DNA from: Myxococcota bacterium
GTDB lineage: Bacteria; Myxococcota_A; UBA796
Assembly (NCBI GenBank): GCA_029251165.1
Contig: JAQXDW010000028.1
Location: 30,651-94,650 of the forward strand
Length of the DNA stretch: 64,000 nucleotides
Direction of reading: 5' to 3'
The position numbers were made by a program, and so were the translations under genes. Shown here piece by piece: positions 36,211-44,837 of the stretch; positions within the stretch are counted from its first letter, which is position 1; each line of letters starts with the position of its first letter. The notes below the pieces were generated by a model, which saw only the letters and a program-made list of their open reading frames with translations, was not told the DNA's origin and ran no database searches.

Positions 36211-36232
36211 AGTCTACAGCCCGTCGTAGACT
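36211..36232. promoter_or_regulatory. Inverted repeat in the divergent promoter region
   Basis: AGTCTAC (36211-36217) and GTAGACT (36226-36232) form perfect 7-bp arms around 8 nt. They lie 19 bp upstream of the lipoprotein start and could be an operator or a leader hairpin. Confidence 0.4.
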
Positions 36233-36250
36233 CCTTGCCATGGAGGCTGC

Positions 36251-37861
36251 ATGCAGTTCGCGTCCCTGATCCTGGTGCTCGCCTGCAACGGCGACACGGC
36301 GAAAGATGACACAGCCCCTGCTGTCGATGACACCGGAGACACTGCCGACACCACAGGAGAGCGTCCTCCCGACCACCTCCGCTGTCCCGCAGCGCCTGAC
36401 GCCCGCTTCGATGCCCTCGCTGAGACCCTCGACAGCGAGCGGACCAGCCTCGGTGCGCCCGGTCTCGCGGTGGCGATTGTGGAGGACGGCGCTGTGGTCT
36501 GGTGTGCTGGGTTCGGCGACAAGCACCCCGAGGATGGCGGAGACGTCCTGCCGACGACCCTGTTCCGCATGGGCTCGGTCAACAAGATGATGACCGCCAC
36601 CGCGCTGCTCCAGCAGGTCGATGCCGGAGCCGTCTCGCTCTCCGAGCACGCCACCACCTACCTGCCCGGCTTCCAGCTCGACTACTCGCCGGACTACACC
36701 GACATCACCGTGGAGCACCTGCTGACCCACCAGGGCGGCTTCTACGACTACCTGACCATCGACGATGATCACGACGACAGCGCCCTGGAGGATGCTGTAG
36801 AGGGCTGGTTTGCGACCACCGAGGTCCTCATCTCGCCGCCTGGAGCGTTCTGGAACTACGCCAACCCCAACTGGTACCTCGCAGGCCGCATCGTCGAGGC
36901 CATCGATGGTCGCTTCTACCGCGAGTACATGGCCGATGAGGTCTTCGCGCCGCTGTGGATGTCCCGCACCGTGTTCACCGGCGAGGCGGTCCTGGCAGAC
37001 GGCGACTATGCCAGCGGCGCGACGTACGACTGGACCGGCGCGACCACCGCACCAGACATCGCCGAGCCCGACAGCTACGACAACGCCTGGGCCCGTCCTG
37101 CGGGCTACGCCTGGACCAGCGCCGAGGAGCTGGCTCGGTTCTCGATCTTCTTGATGGAGGGCAACGACGCAGTGCTCTCCGATGCGCTTCGCGGCGAGAT
37201 GATGTCTGAGCAGGTCGACCTGAGCTACGTGCCCGGCCTCCAACACTACGGCTACGGCGTGTTCAGCGATCGGGGAGTGTACCTGTCGTCTGACGACTTC
37301 CGACCGATCAACCTTGTCTACCATGGGGGTGACATCAACGGATTTGCCGCCGACCTCTACATGGTGCCCGACCAGGGCTTCGCGATGGCGGTTCTCGCCA
37401 ACACCGACGCAGCCCATGTCAGCGACAGCCTGCTGGAGGCGCTGTCGCTGGTGGTGACGCTGCCAGAGTCCGAGGCTGGGCCCGACCTCTCTCCGGCCGA
37501 GGACGTCAGCGTCTTCGTCGGTGCGTACAGCGAGCCCTGGAACATCGTCGGCGACTTCTCGCTGTCCGAGGAAGAGGACGGCACGCTGACCATCGAGATG
37601 CCGGTGCTCGATGCCCATGGCTTTGCCTACGAACCAACCGTCACGCCCTACATCGGCGACTCATTCCTGCTCAGCATCACCCAGACTCCGATCCTGGTGA
37701 CCTTCATCGAGGTCGACGGGGTGATGTACGCCCGCTCCCGGATCTTCGTCGGCACTGGTGTCGGGGAGCCGGCCGTCGCTCCTCCCCACGCCCGCGCCTT
37801 CGATCCCGCTCGCCTCCGGGCTGCGCTCCGGGATGCTCCCCCACTGCGGCGGCTGCGGTAG
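36251..37861 (+). CDS. Serine hydrolase lipoprotein, class C beta-lactamase fold
   Basis: A 536-residue lipoprotein. The lipobox is LVLACN with Cys12, then an Asp/Thr/Gly-rich linker (DDTGDTADTTG) of a kind common in myxobacterial surface lipoproteins. The catalytic domain (about 50-410) has the nucleophile Ser109 in S-V-N-K, the second motif Y203-A-N, and the third motif HGG in LVYHGGDING. These are the class C beta-lactamase/DD-peptidase/esterase triad motifs. A C-terminal beta domain (about 415-510, DUF3471-like in position) follows. It likely acts as a D-aminopeptidase or esterase at the cell surface; resistance to beta-lactams cannot be inferred. Confidence 0.88.
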   Translation: MQFASLILVLACNGDTAKDDTAPAVDDTGDTADTTGERPPDHLRCPAAPDARFDALAETLDSERTSLGAPGLAVAIVEDGAVVWCAGFGDKHPEDGGDVLPTTLFRMGSVNKMMTATALLQQVDAGAVSLSEHATTYLPGFQLDYSPDYTDITVEHLLTHQGGFYDYLTIDDDHDDSALEDAVEGWFATTEVLISPPGAFWNYANPNWYLAGRIVEAIDGRFYREYMADEVFAPLWMSRTVFTGEAVLADGDYASGATYDWTGATTAPDIAEPDSYDNAWARPAGYAWTSAEELARFSIFLMEGNDAVLSDALRGEMMSEQVDLSYVPGLQHYGYGVFSDRGVYLSSDDFRPINLVYHGGDINGFAADLYMVPDQGFAMAVLANTDAAHVSDSLLEALSLVVTLPESEAGPDLSPAEDVSVFVGAYSEPWNIVGDFSLSEEEDGTLTIEMPVLDAHGFAYEPTVTPYIGDSFLLSITQTPILVTFIEVDGVMYARSRIFVGTGVGEPAVAPPHARAFDPARLRAALRDAPPLRRLR

Positions 37862-38183
37862 CCCGAACGACCGCTGCCAGCTCGCGCCGACCGGGGTGAC
37901 CGGGCCAGCCCCCTCCGGAGCACCGACCTGCACGCACCTCATCGGCCCAGTCGCACATGCAGTCGGGGCTGAAGAAGGGCAGCGGAGTGGCGCGGGCATC
38001 GCCGGAGGCCGCTCAGTCGTGCCGGCGGACCGTCATCGAGAGGACGCTGACCGGAGGGGCGTCCAGCGCAGGGTGCGCCGTCGGCGCGTCGGCCGCAGTG
38101 TAGATGGTGCGGTGGGCTCATCCGAAGCACACCGCAGGGGCCGGGAAGCGACTGCGAGCAGCACGCTCCGCAGTGAAGCAGGA
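37862..38183. other. Non-coding region between convergent genes
   Basis: 322 bp between the stops of the lipoprotein gene and the winged-helix-like gene. Frames here give low-complexity, Arg-rich translations on both strands. I see no gene, RNA or clear terminator. Confidence 0.4.
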
Positions 38184-38723
38184 CTACTCCTCGCCGAGGA
38201 GAGTCCCCCTGTCGTGCGCTGCGTCCTCGTCGGTCACCGAAGCAGCGGGGAGGTCGTCGCTCAGGCGGGGTCCCATCTCGGCCTCGACAAGGGACTTGAT
38301 CCGCCGAGCGAGGACCTCAAGGCTCGTGCGATCGATCTCGCCGTTGATGTCGCGGTGGAGAACCACCCGCAGGCCAGCATCGTCCCAGACGACCTTGAGG
38401 CCGACGTGCTTGCGGTAGCTCTCGCCACGGTCAAGGGAGGAGAGGCGGTAGAGCTGGGTCTGGTTGCCCTCATCGAGCCCCAGGACGCCCGCCCCGACGA
38501 TCTTCCAGCCCTCGTCAACCAGCTCCTTGATCCGGTGGCTGGCGCGGTTGCTGCCGATGCGCTCGCAGATCTCCGCGTGGCTGATGGAGCCGGGGTAGAC
38601 CTCAAAGAACACCTGGAGCACCCGGGCCTTCTGGGTGTCGGCAACGGCAGAGCCCCGGATCCGAGCCGCATCGCCCGAATCGATAGAGGCTCCGGTGAAC
38701 AGATCGCGGGGCTTTCCTTTCAT
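38184..38723 (-). CDS. Winged-helix-like protein, hypothetical
   Basis: A 179-residue cytoplasmic protein. Residues about 30-95 look like a winged helix: TQKARVLQVFFEVYPGSISHAEICERIGSN...RASHRIKELVDEGW, then the wing GAGVLGLDEGNQTQLYRL. This resembles helix-turn-helix domains used to decide on restart by MarR/phage-type regulators. The rest is mixed and unassigned, with an acidic C-terminus. It starts at ATG 38723, 9 nt after the DUF4340 gene stop, so it is the distal gene of the gld-like operon. It may be a regulator of that system, but no direct evidence exists. Confidence 0.65.
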   Translation of the reverse strand: MKGKPRDLFTGASIDSGDAARIRGSAVADTQKARVLQVFFEVYPGSISHAEICERIGSNRASHRIKELVDEGWKIVGAGVLGLDEGNQTQLYRLSSLDRGESYRKHVGLKVVWDDAGLRVVLHRDINGEIDRTSLEVLARRIKSLVEAEMGPRLSDDLPAASVTDEDAAHDRGTLLGEE

Positions 38724-38732
38724 GGAACGACT

Positions 38733-39857
38733 CTACTCCTCGAGGAGCCCGTCCACATCCTCGGCCAGCGAAGCCGTCGGCCCCTTCAGCAGCTTGATGA
38801 GTCCGCGTGTGTGCTCGCTTCGGCCCCACCAGTCGCCGTCCTCACCCTCTCGCAGCACCTCCAGCGTCTCGAATTCGCCCCCTTCAGTGGTCAGCGTGAG
38901 GGAGAACTGCGTGACGAGGCCCTCGGGGGGCGTGTCGGGGGAGGCATAGGTCGAGCCCTTGAGCTTCATCGCCTGGGTCATCCAGGTGTTGAGCTGCTCG
39001 TCCTCCTCGATCGGAGATGCGGCGCGGATCCAGACTGCGTTGGCATCGTCATCGGCGTTCTTCTGGCCGATCGCGAGGGTCTGCCCCAGGGGGCCGGCCA
39101 GAGACGCCGAGGCAACCTTCTTGCGCTCGATGGAGTAGAGCGTGCGGTCGGGGAGCCGGGTGCGGGCGTACTTGAGCGGACGGATGGTCTCGTCATCGAC
39201 GAGGTAGATCGCGCCGTCCTCGACATCTCGGAGGTAGACATCTCGGGTGCCGAAGGCCTCACCGCCGACGTCGAGGGTGGCGGTTCGACCCTTGCGAGTG
39301 ACCACCATCTGGCCCGAGGGCTCGGTCAGGCCGATGCTCTCCAGCTTCTCTGCATCCACACCCTCCAGGCGACGGATCGCCATCATCGGCGAGAGGCTGG
39401 CGAGCAGCTCTGTGCCCTTCTCACCAGCCTTGAACGCCTGGTTCTCCGCGACGCGCTCGACCACCGGCTCTGGAATTTCTTCAGCGGGGGCTTCTTCGCC
39501 GGCCTCCGCAGGGACATCCTCGGCGGGGGCTTCTTCGCCCGCCTCGGCAGGAGCATCCTCGACGGGAGCCGCTTCGCCGTCCTCAGCGGGAGCCTCCTCG
39601 GGCAGCGCGACCGGCTTCTGCTCGGTCCACTTCGTGTGGTTGACCCACAGGTAGCTTCCGCGCTCATCGGACTTCTGCTCGATGACCGACTCGGAGTCCT
39701 CGGTCTTCCAGATGATGGTCTCGATGTCCTCTGCATCCCCCTGGAGCAGGACGATCTGGCCATCCAGATCTGGCGCCGGCTCGGCGGTCCAGCGCACCCA
39801 GGCGACCCCGAGGGTGAGGGTCAGCAGTCCGCCATACATCAATACTGAGCGAATCAT
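38733..39857 (-). CDS. DUF4340 membrane-anchored protein of the Gld-like ABC system
   Basis: A 374-residue protein with one N-terminal span (LMYGGLLTLTLGVAWVRW). A 13-residue tandem repeat (EDAPAEAGEEAPA type) gives an acidic spacer, followed by a DUF4340 domain (about 140-370) with repeated strands such as GQMVVTRKGRTATLDVGGEA, RDVYLRDVEDGAIYLVDD and LYSIERKKVAS. DUF4340 proteins accompany GldA/F/G-type ABC transporters. The start MIRSVLMYG at 39857 is chosen; the frame extends upstream into the GldG gene with no site. It lies 1 nt after the gldG stop, so it is co-translated. Confidence 0.8.
   Translation of the reverse strand: MIRSVLMYGGLLTLTLGVAWVRWTAEPAPDLDGQIVLLQGDAEDIETIIWKTEDSESVIEQKSDERGSYLWVNHTKWTEQKPVALPEEAPAEDGEAAPVEDAPAEAGEEAPAEDVPAEAGEEAPAEEIPEPVVERVAENQAFKAGEKGTELLASLSPMMAIRRLEGVDAEKLESIGLTEPSGQMVVTRKGRTATLDVGGEAFGTRDVYLRDVEDGAIYLVDDETIRPLKYARTRLPDRTLYSIERKKVASASLAGPLGQTLAIGQKNADDDANAVWIRAASPIEEDEQLNTWMTQAMKLKGSTYASPDTPPEGLVTQFSLTLTTEGGEFETLEVLREGEDGDWWGRSEHTRGLIKLLKGPTASLAEDVDGLLEE
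39484..39561 (-). repeat. 39-bp tandem repeat within the DUF4340 gene
   Basis: Two copies with a 39-bp period: the segment GCGGGGGCTTCTTCGCC occurs at 39484 and 39523. It encodes the 13-residue Glu/Ala/Pro unit and can expand or contract in frame. Confidence 0.7.
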
Positions 39858-39858
39858 G

Positions 39859-41694
39859 TCAGTTCCTCTTCTGGCGCGTACGCACCCGGGCCAGGCCGCC
39901 GACGAGCAGCAGCAGGGGGAGAAGGAAGGTCGTGCTGTAGAAGATCCAGCCCTGGCCTTCCTTGGTGTGCTGGATCTTGACGTCCTTCTCGTTGTTGACG
40001 GTGCCAGCAGCGGACTCATCGTCGATGAGCCAGGAGAGGGTGTCGATAAGCAGCTGGGCGTTGCCCTTGTTCTGGAGCAGCAGGAAGTCGCTGACCCAGG
40101 TGGCATCTGCGGTGACCACGACCCGGAACTCCTGCTCACCGGTCGAGGGGCCCGAGGTCGCGATGGCCAGCGGCCACTCCTTGCGCTCCTCAGCACCTGG
40201 TGTCGTCTCGCCCTCCGCCGGAGCCGGCAGGGTCGCGTCGAACTTGAGGTTGCTGTTGTAGTCCGCCCAGGTCGCCGCCAGGGTGCGCATCGTGGTGTTG
40301 TTCTTGCCGGTGGCTGGCTCCAGCTTCTCGATGACACTCGCCGCCGGGGTGATGACGAAGGCCGCCTTGGAGTTGCGGGAGAGGGTCGTGACCGAGCCAT
40401 GCGACGAGAACTTGTTGGTCGCGATGTTCACCCGATCCAGCGGACCGTTGTACAGCGGGATGAAGTTGGCGTCGATGGCGAGGGTCGCGGCGGGATCGTA
40501 GCCGACACCGACCGGGGTGAGCAGCTCGGTGAGCGCCGGGCCGCCCGGATCAAGGGCGATGAGCATCGCGCCGCCACGCTCGCGGTAGGCGTTGAGCGCG
40601 GTGATCTCCTCGTCGAGCAGCGCGCTCTCTGGAGAGAGGACGATGACGACCGTGGCATCCTCAGGGACCTCAGCGGCGAGGCCGTTGGTGAGGCCGAGCT
40701 CCCGGACCGTGAAGTTGAGCTGGCGGAGGACCTTCTTGAGGTCATTGATCTTGCGATCTGGCGACAGGTCCGAGCTCCAGTACATCTCGCCGTGGCCGAC
40801 GGTCAGGTAGGCGACCCGAGGGCCACGGGCGACCTTGAGCAGCGCCTCGTAGACCTCGCCGTCGAGCTTCTTGAGCGTGCGCTTGGCGGTGTCGAAGGTC
40901 TCTCCCACCTTGATGCGCTCGATCTGCTGCTCGTCGCCCTCGCCGCGAACGAACACGACGTAGCCGTTGTTGCGGACCTTCAGCTCCTTGGCGAGCTCCG
41001 GGTCGAGCGCGTGATCGACGTACTCCACCGTGAGGTTCCCGCCCTCGACCTGATCAAAGTAGACCTGGACCTCCTCGGTGACGTCCGAGGCGGCCGGGAA
41101 GAACAGGTACGCGGTGACCGGAACCTCCAGGCTGCCGATGACCCCGAGGGTCGCGGTGCCGGGCTCTGCGGTCTTGAAGTAGCCCAGCTCCCAGCGCTCG
41201 TTGGTGTCGGAGGCGATGAAGTTCAGCGGGAACAGCAGCGCGAGGGCGAAGGCGGCGGACAGCCAGCCCAGCGACAGCTCACGGACCCGAGACGACACCA
41301 CAGCGACGGGGCTCTCAGCCAGGGCACGATCGATGGCGACGAACGGCATGGAGCCGGCCAGCCAGACGATCGGCCACAGCGCAGAGAGCGCAACCACCAG
41401 GCGATGCTCGCCGTCTTCGGACAGGGTCATCTTGTCGATGATGAGATCCGTCGAGCACAGGTAGAGCAGCAGCGAGACCACACCGACCGCACCGAAGATG
41501 AGCTGCAGCTGGTGGGCACCCTTCTGATCAGGAGGGGCGGCGGCCATGTCGCGGAAGCTCATGCCGAGCGCGGCGAGCACGAGCAGCACGCCGCCGCCAG
41601 ACAGCACGAGGTGCATCTGTCCGGTCCCGAGAACGCGCTCGCCGAGGAGCAGGGCGATCATCCCGCCGAGGTAGAGGTAGGACTGCACCCTCAT
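39859..41694 (-). CDS. GldG-like auxiliary component of ABC transporter
   Basis: A 611-residue protein. Several N-terminal membrane spans (about 5-165) are followed by an extracytoplasmic GldG/ABC_transp_aux domain (about 185-520) with the typical VTAYLFFPAASD, VEYVDHALDPELAKEL and GHGEMYWSSDLSPDRKINDLKKVL segments, and a final helix (STTFLLPLLLLVGGLARVR) with a basic C-terminus. In Bacteroidota GldG works with GldA and GldF in gliding; in other phyla the same set is of unknown role. Start and stop overlap its neighbours by 4 nt (GldF) and 1-nt spacing (DUF4340), a tight operon. Confidence 0.85.
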   Translation of the reverse strand: MRVQSYLYLGGMIALLLGERVLGTGQMHLVLSGGGVLLVLAALGMSFRDMAAAPPDQKGAHQLQLIFGAVGVVSLLLYLCSTDLIIDKMTLSEDGEHRLVVALSALWPIVWLAGSMPFVAIDRALAESPVAVVSSRVRELSLGWLSAAFALALLFPLNFIASDTNERWELGYFKTAEPGTATLGVIGSLEVPVTAYLFFPAASDVTEEVQVYFDQVEGGNLTVEYVDHALDPELAKELKVRNNGYVVFVRGEGDEQQIERIKVGETFDTAKRTLKKLDGEVYEALLKVARGPRVAYLTVGHGEMYWSSDLSPDRKINDLKKVLRQLNFTVRELGLTNGLAAEVPEDATVVIVLSPESALLDEEITALNAYRERGGAMLIALDPGGPALTELLTPVGVGYDPAATLAIDANFIPLYNGPLDRVNIATNKFSSHGSVTTLSRNSKAAFVITPAASVIEKLEPATGKNNTTMRTLAATWADYNSNLKFDATLPAPAEGETTPGAEERKEWPLAIATSGPSTGEQEFRVVVTADATWVSDFLLLQNKGNAQLLIDTLSWLIDDESAAGTVNNEKDVKIQHTKEGQGWIFYSTTFLLPLLLLVGGLARVRTRQKRN

Positions 41695-42416
41695 GACAGC
41701 CTCCGAGACTGTAGAATTCGTGTCGCCAGCAGCAGCGGCGCGAAGGTCATCGAGCCGTAGTAGACGAGGCTCTCGGTGTTGATGCGTCCGCGCATGAACG
41801 GCTGGAAGTGGCGGTCCCAGATGGCGGAGTAGGCCATGACGTCCGAGATGGGGGGCTCAGTGGTCCGCGCGCCGAGCCAGCCAAGGACGAACAGCACCAG
41901 GATGACCCCGCCGAGCACTGCGGCGAGCAGCTGGTTCTTCGCCAGCGCGCTGCCCAGCGTTCCGATCGCAACCGCCGCAGAGCCGAGCGCGAGCAGGCCG
42001 AGGTAGCCGGCGCCGACGTGGCCCCAGCTCACCTTACCGTTGACCAGGACCAGCAGCGGCATGTAGGCCGTCAGTCCGATGATCAGCGCCAGGAAGCTGA
42101 ACGCTCCGAGGAACTTGCCGATCACGATCTGCACCGGGCTGATCGGGGCCGTGCGCAGCAGCGTCATGGTGCCCTGCTGGCGCTCCTCTGCGATGAGGCG
42201 CATGGTCAGCAGCACGCCGGTGATCATCACCACGCCAGAGGAGTGCTCGAAGAACTTCTCCAGGACGTCCGAGGAGAACTTGGCGACATCGCCCAGCGCC
42301 CAGACGTTGAACAGAAGCCCGTTGATGAGCAACGCGCCGGCGAGGATCATCACCCCCCAGCTTGTGCTCATGTAGGCCGCCAATTCTCGGCGGGCGAGAA
42401 GGAAGATGGTGTTCAT
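41691..42416 (-). CDS. ABC-2 type permease, GldF-like
   Basis: A 241-residue membrane protein with about six spans, starting MNTIFLLARRELAAYMSTSWG. The ABC-2 core motif RLIAEERQQGTMTLLRTAPI lies at about 75-95. It forms the channel used by the ATPase encoded just upstream. Start and stop both overlap adjacent genes by 4 nt (ATGA), as expected for subunits of one complex. Confidence 0.9.
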   Translation of the reverse strand: MNTIFLLARRELAAYMSTSWGVMILAGALLINGLLFNVWALGDVAKFSSDVLEKFFEHSSGVVMITGVLLTMRLIAEERQQGTMTLLRTAPISPVQIVIGKFLGAFSFLALIIGLTAYMPLLVLVNGKVSWGHVGAGYLGLLALGSAAVAIGTLGSALAKNQLLAAVLGGVILVLFVLGWLGARTTEPPISDVMAYSAIWDRHFQPFMRGRINTESLVYYGSMTFAPLLLATRILQSRRLS

Positions 42417-43345
42417 GCGGCGGTCTCTTTGGTGAGGTTGAGGAAGATGCGCTCCAGCTCGCTGCGGGTCTCGCTGACCAGCCGCACGCCGATCCCGGCA
42501 CCGACCAGCTTGGCGATCAAAGCCTCCCGCTCGTCACGGAGCAGGCGGACATGGGCGATCATGAGGTCGTCGCCGTCAGAGACCAGCTCGAAGGTCTCGA
42601 GACCGGGGAGACCGGAGATGGCACCGTGAATTTCCTGGGGATCGCCGCGCAGGGTGAGATCCAGCTCCACGCTGGTTCCGCCGCCGCCGGACAGCTGCTC
42701 CTCGGTGCCCTGGGCGACCAGCCGACCAGCCCCGAGGACTAAGAGGCGATCACAGGTCTGAGAGATCTCAGAGAGGATGTGGCTGGAGACGAGCACCGTC
42801 GCTTCTGCCGACAGGCCCTTGATGACCTCACGCATCTCGACGATCTGGTAGGGATCCAGGCCAGAGATCGGCTCGTCGAGGATGACGAGGCGGGGGCTGT
42901 GGATGATCGCCTGGGCAATTCCAACCCGCTTGCGGTAGCCATGGGACAGCTCGTTGATGACCCGATGCTCCTGCCCCGAGAGCTGACAGAGGGTGATGAC
43001 TCCTGGCAGCCTCGCCTTGATTGCGCTGCTGGACATGCCACGGAGGCCGCCGAGGAACCGAAGGTACTCGGTGACGGTCATCTCCTTGTACAGCGGTGGC
43101 TCCTCAGGGAGGTAGCCGATGCGCGCTCGGAACGAGGTCGGCGCGGTGGAGACGTCCACCCCATCGACGATGACGGTGCCCGATGACGGCGGCAGCAGGC
43201 CAGCGATCACCTTCAGGGTGGTGGACTTGCCCGCCCCGTTGAGACCAAGAAAGCCGACAACCTCGTTGGCAGCGATGGAGAAAGTGACGTCTTTGACTGC
43301 CTGATGGCTGCCGTAGAAGCGACTGAGAGACTGGACCTCGATCAC
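42413..43345 (-). CDS. ABC transporter ATP-binding protein, GldA-like
   Basis: A 310-residue ATPase. Walker A is GLNGAGKST, the Q-loop is YLPEEPPLY, the signature LSHGYRKRV, Walker B LVILDEPISGLDP, and the switch His is in VSSHILSE. A C-terminal domain of about 80 residues (LTLRGDPQEIHGAI onward) follows, as in GldA/NatA-type proteins. I place the start at GTG 43345, which has GGGAGGATCC before it; the frame opens much further upstream without support. It is the first gene of the ATPase-permease-GldG-DUF4340-winged-helix operon. Confidence 0.92.
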   Translation of the reverse strand: MIEVQSLSRFYGSHQAVKDVTFSIAANEVVGFLGLNGAGKSTTLKVIAGLLPPSSGTVIVDGVDVSTAPTSFRARIGYLPEEPPLYKEMTVTEYLRFLGGLRGMSSSAIKARLPGVITLCQLSGQEHRVINELSHGYRKRVGIAQAIIHSPRLVILDEPISGLDPYQIVEMREVIKGLSAEATVLVSSHILSEISQTCDRLLVLGAGRLVAQGTEEQLSGGGGTSVELDLTLRGDPQEIHGAISGLPGLETFELVSDGDDLMIAHVRLLRDEREALIAKLVGAGIGVRLVSETRSELERIFLNLTKETAA

Positions 43346-43454
43346 GGATCCTCCCGGGAATGGAGGCACCCGTATACATCTACCGGGGGTTGTCAAGGCC
43401 ACCGCCTGACACGCTGTGTTCGAAATCCCGCCGCACGGTGGATAAGCTGAGTCG

Positions 43455-44774
43455 ATGCTGAACCTCGTCTTGCTCCTCGCCTGCCCCAAGCCGACCTCTC
43501 CCGACGCCTCGCCGACGGGCACCCCAGTCCAGCTCGCGCTCGATCCGACGATGCCCTCGCTGTGCATCTCACAGGTCCCAGAGTCCGGCCGCCTCAAGGG
43601 CGGGTCTGCCGCCTGGGCCGCCGCCACCGAGCACCTCATCAGCGGCGATCTCGCTCAAGCTTCTGCGATGCTCTCGGACGCCGGAGCCCACGCGGGCCTC
43701 GACTCCGCCCGCGTCGCGCTGGCGATCCTGGAGAACCGCATTGAGGATGCGCGCGCCCTGTCCAGAGATCTGGTCAATGCCTGGCCGTCAGACCCCTGCC
43801 TCAACCAGACCGCCGCGCTGATCTACCTGTACGTGCGAGAGCCGGCGCTCGCCCGCACCCACGCCACCGATGCCTGGCGGCTGGCGCCAGAAGATCCCGA
43901 TGTCCAGTACCTCTACGGACTCACTCAGCTCGCAGCTGGAGAGTCCGACAAGGCCCTCACGGCGATGCGTGGGGTCATCACCAGCAACCCCGGCCACCCC
44001 GGCGCCAGCTACCTGCTGGGCTCCGAGTACCTCTCGCGCGGCCACACCGACCTCGCCCTGCCGCTGCTGGAGGATGCACTCGCTGGCGGCATCAACGTCA
44101 CCGGTCCGCTGGCCGAGGCGTACTACCGAGACGGCCACACCGGCGCCTATGTGCGCATCGCCTCGATGGTCGGCTGGCCGATGGGCGATGGCGGGAGCAT
44201 CGCAGCGTCTGAGGATCCGCTGGCGACCTGGAAGACCCTCCTCGGACTCGGTGAGGAAGGGCAGCTCATCGCCACCTTCGTCACCTCGAGGGGTGAGATC
44301 GACTGCACGCTGTTCTGGGAGTCCGCCCCGCTGACCGTCTCCAGCTTCGTCGGGCTGTCCACCGGTCGCATTGGGTGGCTCGACCCCGCTACCGGCGCGG
44401 TCCGGCAGACTCCGCTGTACTCCGGAACCATCTTCCACCGCGTCATTCCGGAGTTCATGATCCAGGGCGGCGATCCCGAGGGCGTCGGCTCGGGCGGGCC
44501 AGGGTACCGGTTCCACGACGAGATCGATCCGACCCGCAGCTTTGACCGCCCTGGAGTGCTGGCGATGGCAAACTCCGGCCCGAACACCAACGGCAGCCAA
44601 TTCTTCATCACCGAGGTCCCCGTTCCACACCTCGACGGGCGGCACACAATCTTTGGTCAGTGCGATGGCGCACAGCTGGGGGTCATCAAAGAGATCGCGC
44701 GGGTCGAGAAGGGCGACGGCGACGTGCCCATCGAGCCTGTGGTGCTGGAGGAGGTTCGGGTGGTCGGTCGCTGA
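43455..44774 (+). CDS. TPR-cyclophilin fusion lipoprotein (peptidyl-prolyl isomerase)
   Basis: A 439-residue lipoprotein. The lipobox is LLLAC with Cys10, so it is lipid-anchored. TPR-like helices (about 50-240, including YLYGLTQLAAGESDKALTAM and YLLGSEYLSRGHTDLALPLL) are followed by a cyclophilin domain (about 265-435). Active-site blocks are FHRVIPEFMIQGGDPEG, MANSGPNTNGSQFFIT and HLDGRHTIFGQ, with the catalytic Arg in FHRV. It likely assists folding of exported proteins at the envelope, using the TPR part to bind clients or partners. Divergent from the gldA-like operon by 109 bp. Confidence 0.9.
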   Translation: MLNLVLLLACPKPTSPDASPTGTPVQLALDPTMPSLCISQVPESGRLKGGSAAWAAATEHLISGDLAQASAMLSDAGAHAGLDSARVALAILENRIEDARALSRDLVNAWPSDPCLNQTAALIYLYVREPALARTHATDAWRLAPEDPDVQYLYGLTQLAAGESDKALTAMRGVITSNPGHPGASYLLGSEYLSRGHTDLALPLLEDALAGGINVTGPLAEAYYRDGHTGAYVRIASMVGWPMGDGGSIAASEDPLATWKTLLGLGEEGQLIATFVTSRGEIDCTLFWESAPLTVSSFVGLSTGRIGWLDPATGAVRQTPLYSGTIFHRVIPEFMIQGGDPEGVGSGGPGYRFHDEIDPTRSFDRPGVLAMANSGPNTNGSQFFITEVPVPHLDGRHTIFGQCDGAQLGVIKEIARVEKGDGDVPIEPVVLEEVRVVGR

Positions 44775-44837
44775 CGCGCGCGGACTCCGTCGAGGGCCGG
44801 CCGCAGCACGCGGAGCGAACCATGCCGTCACGCAGCC

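Noticed and set aside
36251..37861. Serine hydrolase as an antibiotic-resistance beta-lactamase
   Set aside because: The three active-site motifs are shared with DD-peptidases and esterases, and the lipoprotein architecture with a C-terminal beta domain is typical of those, so resistance is not supported.
43418..43432. GTTCGAAATCC, similar to a tRNA T-loop
   Set aside because: No anticodon or acceptor stem can be formed around it, and it sits in a promoter gap between divergent genes.
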